From: CAZYTX01 sp964650485
Lineage (GTDB): Bacteria; RBG-13-61-14; DATKZS01
Length of the DNA: 58,820 nucleotides
Direction of reading: 5' to 3'
Assembly (NCBI GenBank): GCA_964650485.1
Contig: CAZYTX010000023.1
Location: 1 to 58,820 of the forward strand
The position numbers and the translations under genes were made by a program. Shown piece after piece: positions 16,742 through 25,459 of the stretch. Each line of letters begins with the position of its first letter. Positions within the stretch are counted from its first letter, which is position 1. The notes under the pieces are model-generated. The model had not been told where the DNA came from, did no database searches, and was given only the letters and a program-made list of their open reading frames with translations.

Positions 16742-17767
16742 CTATACCTCGAAGCAGCGGGCGAAGTGGCCGGGCCCCTTCTCCTCCAGGGGGGGCATGG
16801 CCTCCCTGCAGTGCGGATTCATCAGATAGCACCTCTCCTGGAACGGGCACCCCTGGGGCAGGTCCAGCGGGCTGGGCACCAGGCCGGGAATAGCGGTGAG
16901 CCTCGTACTCTCTCCCGGCCCCCCTCCTCCATAGCCGGAGCCTTCGACACCAGGCAGGCTGGCCAGAAGGCCCCTGGTATAGGGATGCATGGGGTTGTGA
17001 AAGATAGTCCGAATGTCAGCCTCCTCAACCACCTTGCCGGTGTACATCACGTAAACATAGTCCACGGTCTCCGCCACCACCCCGAGGTCATGGGTGATGA
17101 GCAGAAGGCTCATGCCCATCTCATTAACCAGCTCCTGCATTAGCTCCAGTATCTGGGCCTGTATGGTCACGTCCAGGGCGGTGGTGGGCTCGTCCGCGAT
17201 CAAGAGGTCAGGGTTGCAGGACAGCGCCATGGCAATCATCACCCGCTGGCACATACCGCCCGAGAGCTGGCCGGGATAGTTGTGCGCGTTCTTCGCAGGG
17301 TCCGGGATCCCCACCCTTTTCAGAAGGTCCACTGACATGTTCCAGGCCTGCTTCCTCTTCTTGCCAAGATGAAGGCGGATGACCTCGGATATCTGGTTGC
17401 CCACGGTGAACACCGGGTTCAAAGAGCTCATGGGCTCCTGGAAGATTATGGAGATGCGCATTCCCCGTATCTTTCGCATCTCCGTAACCGGCAGGCTCAA
17501 CAGGTCAACGCCGTCGAACACGATACTTCCGCTTCTGATCTTTCCCGGCGGCTCCTGGATAAGCCGCAATATGGAGAGCGCGGTCACGCTCTTTCCGCAG
17601 CCCGACTCGCCGATCAGTCCCACCTTGCCTCCGCGGGGCACTTTTATGGATACGCCGTCCACCGCCCGCAGCAGGCCATCCTCGGTCATGAACTCGGTCA
17701 CCAGGTCCCGGACCTCGAGCAGGGCGGATGCATTATCCATCCGGGGGGCGGCGCTGGTTGAGCTCAC
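16742..17767 (-). CDS. peptide ABC importer ATP-binding protein (DppD/OppD type)
   Basis: ATPase of a dipeptide/oligopeptide/nickel-class importer, 341 aa. Walker A GESGCGKS (53-60), Q-loop FQEPMSSLNP, signature LSGGMCQR, Walker B LIADEPTTALD and H-loop ITHDLG are intact. The C-terminal oligopeptide domain has the four-cysteine pattern (CPFQERC, NPHC, ARC) of OppD/DppD. Start GTG at 17767 overlaps the preceding TGA (GTGA) and has AAAGGAGAG seven bases upstream, so translation is probably coupled. These importers usually have two ATPases (D and F); only one is encoded here, so it may homodimerise or pair with an F subunit from another locus. Confidence 0.92.
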   Translation of the reverse strand: MSSTSAAPRMDNASALLEVRDLVTEFMTEDGLLRAVDGVSIKVPRGGKVGLIGESGCGKSVTALSILRLIQEPPGKIRSGSIVFDGVDLLSLPVTEMRKIRGMRISIIFQEPMSSLNPVFTVGNQISEVIRLHLGKKRKQAWNMSVDLLKRVGIPDPAKNAHNYPGQLSGGMCQRVMIAMALSCNPDLLIADEPTTALDVTIQAQILELMQELVNEMGMSLLLITHDLGVVAETVDYVYVMYTGKVVEEADIRTIFHNPMHPYTRGLLASLPGVEGSGYGGGGPGESTRLTAIPGLVPSPLDLPQGCPFQERCYLMNPHCREAMPPLEEKGPGHFARCFEV

Positions 17768-18675
17768 TTGGACTCTCCTTTAAGCTCGGCCAGCATCTCC
17801 TCGATCTCGCACAGCCGCTCGGTTATCTCCTTCGCCCACCTGCTTAAGACGTCCACGTTGCGGAAGAGCTTTTTAAGCTCGGCCACATTCATCACGTCCT
17901 CGGATGCCGGCTCGAGCTGGTCCATGAGCTCCGCGGTCTTTTGCAAAAGCTCTCCCTTTTTCCCGCATGCAACCGCGGTCATGTCTCCAACCTCGGCCCT
18001 TGTCTCGATCTGCTCAACTATCTCGTCCGGCGATATTTCCTGGAGCTCCTCGTCCAGGGGCTGTTCAGCTTCACTTCTTTGAGAGGGCTGCTCCGCGCCT
18101 TTTTCGAGAGTGCTTTCGGTGGGTTGGGCTTGCTCGGGCTCTTCTGGCGCGCTCTCGGCCGGCTCGACCGGCTCTGCTGGCGGCGCCACCGGCCGGGTTG
18201 CAAAACCCTCTTCCTCTGCGGCTTCCTTGGCCTTGCCTTCTGAGCCTCCGGGCGGGGGCATCCCCGGGGAGCTTGCATCGAAGAGCTTTCTTATGTCATC
18301 GTCGGTCACCACCCTGACCGAGCTTTGTGGCTCCTGGGGTGGCTCATGTTCTTCATGCACCTCTCCGGCCGCGGGTTCAGGCTGCTGTTCTACTGGACCC
18401 GGCTGCTGAGCAGATGCGGCAGGCTCCCCGGCTGTCCGGGCTGCGCCCGCGGCCTCGGAACCCGCCTCAGGTTGTTGCACCTGCCCGGATGCAGGCTCTT
18501 CCTGTTTCTGTGCTCCCTCGCCGAAGAGGTCAACCGAGAAAACGTCCTCTTTTGCTGGAGCTGTCTCCTGGTCCGACTCGAATGCCTGCTTGATGATGTC
18601 TATCTCAGCGGAGCTCTCTTCTGTTGAGGGCTCTTTGTGTTCGAGGTCCGGTTTTTGGTTTTCATCCTGGTCCAT
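17764..18675 (-). CDS. Pro/Glu/Ala-rich protein with C-terminal coiled coil, unknown function
   Basis: I do not recognise a family. The 303-aa product is strongly acidic and low-complexity for the first 200 residues (many E, P, A, Q; repeats such as EPVEPAES and PEEPEQA), with no signal peptide or membrane segment, so it is predicted cytoplasmic and disordered. Residues 215-303 look helical and coiled-coil-forming (heptad-like ELLQKTAELMDQL and ITERLCEIEEMLAEL). It is a real gene: strong AAGGAGAGG site before ATG 18675, 61 bases after the permease, and its stop overlaps the ATPase start. Position inside an importer operon suggests an accessory or tethering role for the transporter, but this is inference. 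Confidence 0.7.
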   Translation of the reverse strand: MDQDENQKPDLEHKEPSTEESSAEIDIIKQAFESDQETAPAKEDVFSVDLFGEGAQKQEEPASGQVQQPEAGSEAAGAARTAGEPAASAQQPGPVEQQPEPAAGEVHEEHEPPQEPQSSVRVVTDDDIRKLFDASSPGMPPPGGSEGKAKEAAEEEGFATRPVAPPAEPVEPAESAPEEPEQAQPTESTLEKGAEQPSQRSEAEQPLDEELQEISPDEIVEQIETRAEVGDMTAVACGKKGELLQKTAELMDQLEPASEDVMNVAELKKLFRNVDVLSRWAKEITERLCEIEEMLAELKGESK

Positions 18676-18736
18676 GGCGCCTCTCCTTTTACCAGGCGGC
18701 TATATTTTTTATTCCCGGCGACGTTCCATTATGCAA

Positions 18737-20935
18737 TTATCTCTTATCTTTTAGCCTCGGGTCAATAGCGTCCCTCATGCCCTCCCCTACCAGGTTCAGT
18801 GCGGTGACCGTGAAGAATATGGCAAGCCCCGGGAACACCGTGAGCCACCATGCGAACTCGTAGTAGGACCTGGACTTGCTCAGGATGTCTCCCCAGCTAG
18901 GCGTTGGCGGCATGACCCCGAAGCCGAGGAAGCTCAAGGACGACTCGATCAGGATGGCCTCCGCCACACCGAAGGTGGCCACCACCAGCACGGGGGTGAG
19001 CGCGTTCGGTAATACGTGTCTGAATATCACCCGCGGGTCCCGGGCCCCCATGGACCTGGTGGCCTCCACAAACTCGGTGTTCCGAAGCTTCAAGAACTCC
19101 CCCCTCACCAGCCTGGCCGTGCCCGTCCACCCGATGAGCCCGATGGCCGCCATCACATTATAGATGCTGGGCTCGAGGAAGGCAACGACCGCGATGATAA
19201 GAAAAAAGGTGGGAATGGAAAGCATGACCTCTATGAGACGCGATATGAGCATGTCCACCCAGCCACCGTAATACCCCGCCAGGCTGCCCAGGATAACGCC
19301 GATCCACACGTAGATGCCCACGGCCACGAAACCCACTGAAAGCGCTATTCTGGCCCCGTGAACCACCCTGGCGAAGATGTCCCTGCCCACGTCGTCGGTG
19401 CCCAGGAGGTGCCTCCTGGTCGGTCCTTCCAGGAAGTGGCCCAGGTCGTACTGGTACGGGTCCCACGGGACCGGGGGCATGACGGCGTAGTCCGGCTTTG
19501 AAAGGGCCCCCGCTATATCGGCCGCGTCTTTGTCCCCTAACTCCTGGTAGTGTCTCATCTTCCCGGGCAGGTAGTCGCGGAAGGCGGGGAAATACAGCTC
19601 GCCTTTGTATCTCATCACCAGGGGCTTGTTGTTGGCTATGAGGGGAGCGGAAACCGCCACCAGGAGGAGTGCGGCGACACCTGCCAGGGCCGCCATGGCC
19701 AGCCTGCCCCTTGCGAACTGACGCAGCACCCCGGACCAGTATGCACGCTCGCCGCCGATTAAATATATCCCGTATGCCACCGAGGAAGCCAGTATGAATA
19801 TGGCCGCCCTGGGACCGTACACGATAAGCAGTGTGCCCGGCCCGGGCAATGACTTCGGCCATGCCAGCAGGCCCGCGATCAAAAGGGCTATGACCGCGAA
19901 GATGGCGAGGAACCTCCTCGGGCTCCATGTGAGCGGCGCGGTCTCGAAGGTTATCCTGGGGTCTATGAGGGTGTAAGTGATGTCGGTGAACAGGATACCG
20001 AGGAGTGTGAGCAATGCCGCGACCGTGGTCACTCCCATGACCACGGGGTAGTCCCTGGAGAGGATGGCCTCGAAAGAGAGCTGGCCCATGCCGGGTATGG
20101 AGAAGATGCTCTCGATGATCACCGAGCCGCCTATCAGAGCTGGGAACAGCACGGCCAGCAGGGTGATGATGGGTATCAGCGAATTGCGGAAGGCGTGCTT
20201 TGCTATCACCGTCTTTTCGGACAGGCCCTTGGCCCGGGCGGTCCTGATGTAGTCCTGCCGGATCACCTCGAGCATGCCCCCCCGCATCTGCCTGGAGATG
20301 TAGGCAAGGCCGGCATAGGTGAGACAAGTCACCGGCAGCACTAAATGGTGTACCCTGTCCAGGAGCCACTCCAGGGTGCCCATGCGCTCCGCTCCCATGG
20401 ATGAGAGTCCGAATATGGGAAACAGGTCCAGGAACTCGCCCCCGCCCAGGAAGGTGATGAGCATCATCGCGGTCCAGAAGTTGGGCAAAGAGTAGAGGAG
20501 GAACAGCACCACGGTCAGCGCCTGGTCGGAGACGGACTTCTGCTTTATGGCGGAGAACACGCCTATGGGCACCGCGAAAAGATACACCATGAACACGCTT
20601 ATGAAGCTTAGCTGAAGGCTTATGGGCACCCGCTCCAGTATCTTTTCCCGCACCGGCCGGTGGTCCTTGTAGGAGTTCCCGAAGTCGAAGGTCACCACCT
20701 GCTTGAGCCAGATCCAGTACCTCACCGGCAGTGGCTTGTCCAGGCCGTAGAGCTTCTTGGTCTGCTCGATGATCTCCGCGGTGTACTGGGCGTCAACCTC
20801 CCCGGCCGCGGCCGCCCTGATCTTGAACTCCGCGGGGTTGCCGGGTGCGAGCTGTATGATGAGGAAGGTGATGACGGTGATCCCCAGTATTGTGGGGATC
20901 ATTGCAAGCAGCCGTTTTAGAATGTATGCGCGCAT
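18737..20935 (-). CDS. fused peptide ABC importer permease (DppB-DppC single chain)
   Basis: One 732-aa chain carrying both inner-membrane permeases of a peptide importer. Residues 1 to about 325 are a complete OppB/DppB subunit (MRAYILKRLLAMIPTILG start, EAA-type loop RTARAKGLSEKTVIAKHAF, end TLIDPRI). Residues 325-405 form a linker with two extra predicted membrane segments. From about 405 to the end is a DppC subunit with its periplasmic loop and second EAA loop (EATRSMGARDPRVIFRHVLPN). Both coupling loops are intact, so one protein should build the whole pore. Separate B and C genes are the norm. There is no internal stop or frameshift sign. Start ATG 20935 is one base after the substrate-binding protein stop. 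Confidence 0.9.
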   Translation of the reverse strand: MRAYILKRLLAMIPTILGITVITFLIIQLAPGNPAEFKIRAAAAGEVDAQYTAEIIEQTKKLYGLDKPLPVRYWIWLKQVVTFDFGNSYKDHRPVREKILERVPISLQLSFISVFMVYLFAVPIGVFSAIKQKSVSDQALTVVLFLLYSLPNFWTAMMLITFLGGGEFLDLFPIFGLSSMGAERMGTLEWLLDRVHHLVLPVTCLTYAGLAYISRQMRGGMLEVIRQDYIRTARAKGLSEKTVIAKHAFRNSLIPIITLLAVLFPALIGGSVIIESIFSIPGMGQLSFEAILSRDYPVVMGVTTVAALLTLLGILFTDITYTLIDPRITFETAPLTWSPRRFLAIFAVIALLIAGLLAWPKSLPGPGTLLIVYGPRAAIFILASSVAYGIYLIGGERAYWSGVLRQFARGRLAMAALAGVAALLLVAVSAPLIANNKPLVMRYKGELYFPAFRDYLPGKMRHYQELGDKDAADIAGALSKPDYAVMPPVPWDPYQYDLGHFLEGPTRRHLLGTDDVGRDIFARVVHGARIALSVGFVAVGIYVWIGVILGSLAGYYGGWVDMLISRLIEVMLSIPTFFLIIAVVAFLEPSIYNVMAAIGLIGWTGTARLVRGEFLKLRNTEFVEATRSMGARDPRVIFRHVLPNALTPVLVVATFGVAEAILIESSLSFLGFGVMPPTPSWGDILSKSRSYYEFAWWLTVFPGLAIFFTVTALNLVGEGMRDAIDPRLKDKR

Positions 20936-20936
20936 C

Positions 20937-22727
20937 TCAGGGGCTGGGCGGGCTCCTGTACTTCTGCTGGGAACTGGGCACGTACCACTTGGTGTAGTGG
21001 AATATGGGCCTGATCGGGTGTGGTATTACGTTGTGGATTCTTTTGTCGAACGCCGCCAGGCTCTCTCCGGTGATGAAGAAGGTGTAAGGCTGCTCCCGGT
21101 GCAATATCCTGTGAATCTTTCGACAGTGTTGAATTCTCTTTTGCTTACTGAACTCCCGGCGGTTAAGCTCTATGAGCCGGTCCACCTCGTCGCTCTTGAA
21201 GCCCACGTGGTTGGAGCTTGCTTTTATGTCGGCCTGGCTTGAATGCCACAACTGGTAAGAGTCAGGGTTCGCGTCCAGTGCCCACGCCATGGCGCAGGCA
21301 TCGAACTTCCACTGCTGCACGTTGGCGAGGAACACGGCCCATTCCAGCTTCCTTATGGTCATCTCGATTCCGGCCTTCTTCAGGTCCTCCTTGTACATCA
21401 CCGCCATCTGCTCCCACTCGGGCACCGCGGCTGTAAAAGACAGCTCGAAGTGGAAGGGCTTGCCGTCCTTGTCAATTACACCGTCGCCGTCGGTGTCCTT
21501 CCATCCCGCCTCGGAAAGGAGTTCCCTGGCTCTTTCGGGATCATAGGGCCAGGGAGCGACGTCCGGGTCGGAAAACGGACCCTTATAGTCATACGGCCCG
21601 GTGGCAATGGATCCGAGACAGTAGTAAATCTCCTTTAGCATAGCCGGCCGGTTAAGCAGCATGGTCATGGCCAGCCTGATCCGCTTGTCCTGGAAAAGGG
21701 GCTTCCTCATGTTCCAGCCGATGTAGGAGTAGGACGGATAGTGGAAGTGCAGCTTGTTGAAGCGGGAGCGGAACTCGCTCGAGTTTGTCTGTCTGAGCCA
21801 TTGCACCCTTCTAAGCCCCACCATGTCGAGCTCGCCTTTCTTTAGAAGACTCAAGGCCACGTCGTCGTTGGTTATGATCTTGTAGAGCATCCTCTCGAAA
21901 TGCGGCCTCTTGCCCCAGTAACCCTCGTATCTCTCGAGAAGTATCCTCCTTCCGGTCTCCCATTCCACGAACTTGTAGGGGCCTGTGCCCACCGGCTTCC
22001 TGGCATAGGGATGCTTGTTGAAATCGGCGCCGTTGTCGAGGACGTGCCTGGGCACTATGGGCAGGTCTATGCCAATGGTCTCCACTGCCTTGAAGTAAGG
22101 CTCTTTCCATTTGATCCGTACCGTATAGTCGTCAAGTTTTTTATAAGATTCGCAATCAATGAAGTAGGTCCTCAAACTGGCAGCGTCAACATCGGGGTCG
22201 AGCACCCGTTCGATCGAGTAAAGAACGTCCTCCGCTGTCATTGGATGGCCGTCATGGAAAGTCACGTCTTCCCTTAAATGGAAGGTGAAGGTCACGTTGT
22301 CATCTGCTGTATTCCATGATTTGGCCAGCCTCGGTTTCAGCCCGCCCGTATCCAGGTCCTGCGAGAGCAGGGTATCAATAACCAGGTGGTAGTTTACGGA
22401 TTTCTCAGCCGCGTCCGTTGCTATTATGGGGTTCAGGGTGGCCGGCTCCGCTCCCAGCCGGCGCACCAGCATGTCCCCGTCATCAGGCTCCTCTCCGGGC
22501 GGCGGCCGGACGCTGGTCACTCCTCCGACCACCTCTCCGTCGCCGCAGGCTTCTACGTCCCCCATACCCGGGCGGGCCTTTTCCTCTGTCTGGGCTTTTT
22601 TCCCGGCAACGATTTCGGGCTTCTCCCGCTCTTTCTCCTGCGCCTCCTTTTGAGGAGACCTCTCGCACCCCGTCCCCGAAAGCAGGACAAATGCTATAAT
22701 CGCGGGCAATAATATACTTCTGCTCAT
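20937..22727 (-). CDS. peptide ABC importer substrate-binding lipoprotein (SBP_bac_5)
   Basis: Extracytoplasmic solute-binding protein of the DppA/OppA family, 596 aa. The N-terminus has a signal peptide ending LLSGTGC, a plausible lipobox, followed by a charged linker of about 70 residues rich in E/K/G/P not usual in the family. The SBP_bac_5 fold starts near residue 80 with LVRRLGAEPATLNPI and includes ILYSIERVLDP-type and LAKSWNTADDNVTFTFHLR segments typical of class-C binding proteins. Ten bases downstream of the TPR gene and one base upstream of the fused permease, so it is the ligand receptor of this importer. Ligand (peptide, nickel, opine) cannot be read from sequence. Confidence 0.9.
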   Translation of the reverse strand: MSRSILLPAIIAFVLLSGTGCERSPQKEAQEKEREKPEIVAGKKAQTEEKARPGMGDVEACGDGEVVGGVTSVRPPPGEEPDDGDMLVRRLGAEPATLNPIIATDAAEKSVNYHLVIDTLLSQDLDTGGLKPRLAKSWNTADDNVTFTFHLREDVTFHDGHPMTAEDVLYSIERVLDPDVDAASLRTYFIDCESYKKLDDYTVRIKWKEPYFKAVETIGIDLPIVPRHVLDNGADFNKHPYARKPVGTGPYKFVEWETGRRILLERYEGYWGKRPHFERMLYKIITNDDVALSLLKKGELDMVGLRRVQWLRQTNSSEFRSRFNKLHFHYPSYSYIGWNMRKPLFQDKRIRLAMTMLLNRPAMLKEIYYCLGSIATGPYDYKGPFSDPDVAPWPYDPERARELLSEAGWKDTDGDGVIDKDGKPFHFELSFTAAVPEWEQMAVMYKEDLKKAGIEMTIRKLEWAVFLANVQQWKFDACAMAWALDANPDSYQLWHSSQADIKASSNHVGFKSDEVDRLIELNRREFSKQKRIQHCRKIHRILHREQPYTFFITGESLAAFDKRIHNVIPHPIRPIFHYTKWYVPSSQQKYRSPPSP

Positions 22728-22737
22728 GCCATCCCCG

Positions 22738-24507
22738 TTACTCCAGCTTCTCTAGCTTGGACTCGACCCTTTTTTTCAGCTTCTCTATCACTGCGACTTC
22801 CAGCGCTTTTTGATAATTTTCTTTAGCTTTTTCCGCCTGTCCCATTGCCAGGTAGCAGTCCGCTATATGCTCCAGTATCTCGGGGTCCGAGCCCGCCTTT
22901 TCCAGGGCCTTCTTAAGCCACTCCATGGCTTTTTCGAACTCGCCCCTCTGGAAGTACACCCACCCCATACTGTCCATGATGTATCCGGCCCCTGGTTCGA
23001 TCTTCAGGGCCTTTCTGATGTTCGTCTCGGCATCGTCCAGCCTCATTCCTTGTTCCGCCCAGTTGTAGGCGATGAAGTTGAGGGCCCGGGCGCTGTCCGG
23101 CTTGATCTCCAATATCTCTTCCATCGCCTTTATGGCCTCATCCCTGTTGTCCGCCATGTAATGCACCATGCCAAGCTCATAGAGCAGGTTCACGTCATTG
23201 GGCGTCTCTTTCAATGCCCGGTGCAGCGCCTCCAGAGCCTTGTCGTACTCTCCCGCCTGCCTTGCCACCCCTACGTACATCAAAAGCACGTTCATGTTCC
23301 CGGGGTTCCCATGAAGCAGGTCTTCCATTATGCCCACCGCCCTGCCTGTATTGCCCTGCTTGAGCGCCCGAAAGGCCAGTTTCTTCCTCGCCTCGTTGTA
23401 GAGGTTCGAGTCGCGAGGCACAGACTCGAGCAGTGATACGCCTTCCACCTCGTTGCCCAGGGCCAGCTCGGAGGCCCCCAGTCCAAACACGGCCTCCGCG
23501 TTCTTGGGGTCTATTGAAAGAGCGGCCTCGAACTCATCCTTTGCAAGCTTAGCCTGGTCCTTGTCGAGCAGAATGAAGCCCCGCTGGGTCCACCAGTCTG
23601 GCACCACGATGCCGGACCTCTTGCCGTTCTGAAGAACGGCCAGGGCCCCGTCCAGCTCACCCATCTCCACCAGGATGCTGGAGAGCAGCATGCGGGACTC
23701 GGCGTCCGCGGGAAAGAAGGAGACCAGCTTGTTGCCCACCCTTGCAGCCTCCTCGAAACGACCGCCGGCGATTTCCAGATGGAACAGGTCATACAGGGCA
23801 GGATAATAGCGCGGAGCGAGGATAAGCACCTGCCTGTAAACGTCCCTGGCCTCGGAGACCCTGCCCGACTTCTTCAAAACCACCGCAACGTAGTACCTGA
23901 CCTTGATATCGTAGGGGTGGCTTTCCACGTAGTCCACCAGCACCTGCCGGGCTTGTTCGTTCCTGCCCAGCCTGGTGAGCGCGTCGGCCAGGTTGATCAC
24001 GTACTCGGATTCATGGGGGGCCAGCTCGTGCGCCTTCTCGAAAGAGGAGACGGCTTTCTTGAGCTCATCCTCGTCCACGTAAATCATGCCCTTAATGTTG
24101 TAGCTTTTATGCCTTTGCGGGTTCAGTCTAATGGCCTTTTCCACCTGTCTCATGGCCTTGTCATGCTCATCCTCTTGAAGAAGGATGTGGGCCATGACCT
24201 CGTGAAGGTAGGCTGACCCAGGGTCGGCAAGAATTGCCAGTCGCAGCTCTTTTATTGCTTCCTGGTTGTTGCCGGAGCTGGCCAGTTGCCAGGCCATGCT
24301 GAAGTGGGTTAGGGCTTCCACAGCGAGCTCCTCCTGGAAGCGCTCCTTGAGCCGGGGGGCGTCTTTCCTTCCCTTTAATAATTCTTTCAAGGAGCTCTGC
24401 TTGGATGCGCAGCATATGGGAGAGCAAAGGAAAAGCAACACAAGGAATAGAGCCGAGACTGCGGTCTTGGCGTTGGGCAAGCGCAGATTATTTAAGATTT
24501 GCGTCAT
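22738..24507 (-). CDS. tetratricopeptide-repeat protein, exported
   Basis: A 589-aa protein made almost entirely of TPR helices, beginning after a signal peptide (hydrophobic core AVSALFLVLLFLCSPI). At least 13 TPR-like units can be followed by their A-x-x-L-A/Y and P-x-S patterns, for example EKAMEWLKKALEKAG and EKAKENYQKALEVA at the end. TPR arrays hold protein complexes together, commonly in outer-membrane, polysaccharide or secretion assembly. The frame extends upstream to TTG 24612, but ATG 24507 just before the signal peptide is preferred; it has no ribosome site, and a weak promoter match ends near it, so a leaderless mRNA is possible. It heads the peptide-importer operon by position; a functional link is not shown. 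Confidence 0.8.
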   Translation of the reverse strand: MTQILNNLRLPNAKTAVSALFLVLLFLCSPICCASKQSSLKELLKGRKDAPRLKERFQEELAVEALTHFSMAWQLASSGNNQEAIKELRLAILADPGSAYLHEVMAHILLQEDEHDKAMRQVEKAIRLNPQRHKSYNIKGMIYVDEDELKKAVSSFEKAHELAPHESEYVINLADALTRLGRNEQARQVLVDYVESHPYDIKVRYYVAVVLKKSGRVSEARDVYRQVLILAPRYYPALYDLFHLEIAGGRFEEAARVGNKLVSFFPADAESRMLLSSILVEMGELDGALAVLQNGKRSGIVVPDWWTQRGFILLDKDQAKLAKDEFEAALSIDPKNAEAVFGLGASELALGNEVEGVSLLESVPRDSNLYNEARKKLAFRALKQGNTGRAVGIMEDLLHGNPGNMNVLLMYVGVARQAGEYDKALEALHRALKETPNDVNLLYELGMVHYMADNRDEAIKAMEEILEIKPDSARALNFIAYNWAEQGMRLDDAETNIRKALKIEPGAGYIMDSMGWVYFQRGEFEKAMEWLKKALEKAGSDPEILEHIADCYLAMGQAEKAKENYQKALEVAVIEKLKKRVESKLEKLE

Positions 24508-24587
24508 AGATGAAAATTTAACACAGAAGTGTCCGGCTGGCAAAAGTCGAATCCGGTAATACACAAGGATATTTTGAAGAGCTTTTT

Positions 24588-24628
24588 TGGCCGGCCATTT
24601 TATGTTGTACAATCAATTGAAAAGCTTT
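24588..24628. repeat. cluster of palindromes between the TPR gene and surE
   Basis: TGGCCGGCCA (24588-24597) is followed by three perfect 8-bp palindromes laid end to end: TTGTACAA (24605-24612), TCAATTGA (24613-24620) and AAAGCTTT (24621-24628). They end two bases before the surE -35 hexamer. They could be binding sites for a dimeric regulator acting on either divergent gene. Confidence 0.4.
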
Positions 24629-24630
24629 GC

Positions 24631-24660
24631 TTGACTGGATCAGTATCTGAAAGATAAAAT
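24631..24660 (+). promoter_or_regulatory. putative sigma-70 promoter of surE
   Basis: TTGACT (24631-24636), 18-base spacer, TAAAAT (24655-24660). Start of transcription would be about 30 bases before the surE TTG codon. It would serve surE-pcm-yqaA and probably the following plus-strand genes. Confidence 0.5.
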
Positions 24661-24699
24661 TACAGGCAGGCGATCAAAGAGGAGCGGGAAGCTGTCGAG

Positions 24700-25449
24700 T
24701 TGCGCGTTCTAGTTACAAACGACGACGGGATAGAGGCGGAAGGTCTAATTGCCCTGGAGAAAGCCCTTGCGGGTGCGGGAACGGAGGTCATTGTGGTTGC
24801 ACCGGACGAGGAGCGTAGCGCCAGCAGCCACTCTGTGAGCCTGAGAAAGCCCATCCGTCTGAAGGAGCGGACCCGCAACCGTTTCGCCATCTGCGGCACC
24901 CCGGTTGACACGGTGCATATAGCCATCAACCACCTCTTGAAGAACCGCATGCCCGACCTGGTGGTCTCCGGGATTAACAGGGGGGCCAACCTGGGTTGCG
25001 ACATCCATTACTCGGGCACGGTGGGCGCGGCCCGGGAGGCCTCCATCCTGGGGCTGCGCTCCCTGGCAGTATCTCTCGACACTGTTAACCCACACCCAGA
25101 CTTCGGCTATGCCGCGAACATGGCCGTGGACATGGCAAAGCTGGTGTTCGAGAACGGGCTTCCCCCCCGGACCATATTGAACATGAACCTGCCGGACCTG
25201 TCTCCAGAGAAGATCAAGGGCATAAAGGTGACCAGACAGGGAGTGAGGAAATACGACAGCATGATCCAGGAGAACGAGGACAAAAACGGAGACACGTGTT
25301 ATATGCTCTCCGGGGGCGTGATTGGTGGAGAGCCCATACCCGAGTCCGACATCGTGGCCGTGGAGCAGGGCTATATATCAATCACTCCGCTGCGCCTTGA
25401 CCTTACCAACGACTGCGTTATCGAGTGGCTGAAAGAGCGCATCCCTTGA
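24700..25449 (+). CDS. surE: 5'/3'-nucleotidase SurE
   Basis: Metal-dependent nucleoside-monophosphate phosphatase of the stationary-phase survival group, 249 aa. The N-terminal RVLVTNDDGIEAEG carries the metal-binding Asp pair; SGINRGANLG and HYSGTVGAAREA follow as in all SurE proteins. The start is TTG at 24700, since the family begins MRILLTNDDG and no earlier ATG fits. It is the first gene of a surE-pcm-yqaA-nlpD order conserved in proteobacteria, where the group supports survival and repair in stationary phase. Gap to pcm is 10 bases. Confidence 0.95.
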   Translation: MRVLVTNDDGIEAEGLIALEKALAGAGTEVIVVAPDEERSASSHSVSLRKPIRLKERTRNRFAICGTPVDTVHIAINHLLKNRMPDLVVSGINRGANLGCDIHYSGTVGAAREASILGLRSLAVSLDTVNPHPDFGYAANMAVDMAKLVFENGLPPRTILNMNLPDLSPEKIKGIKVTRQGVRKYDSMIQENEDKNGDTCYMLSGGVIGGEPIPESDIVAVEQGYISITPLRLDLTNDCVIEWLKERIP

Positions 25450-25459
25450 GAAGGGACGC

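Noticed and set aside
17967..18409. Long plus-strand frames opposite the Pro/Glu-rich gene
   Set aside because: They mirror low-complexity GC-rich coding sequence and show Pro/Arg/Leu-rich shadow composition with no motif.
18737..20935. Sequencing error joining dppB and dppC
   Set aside because: The linker contains two coherent hydrophobic segments and uninterrupted coding sequence; a real fusion is more likely, though not proven.
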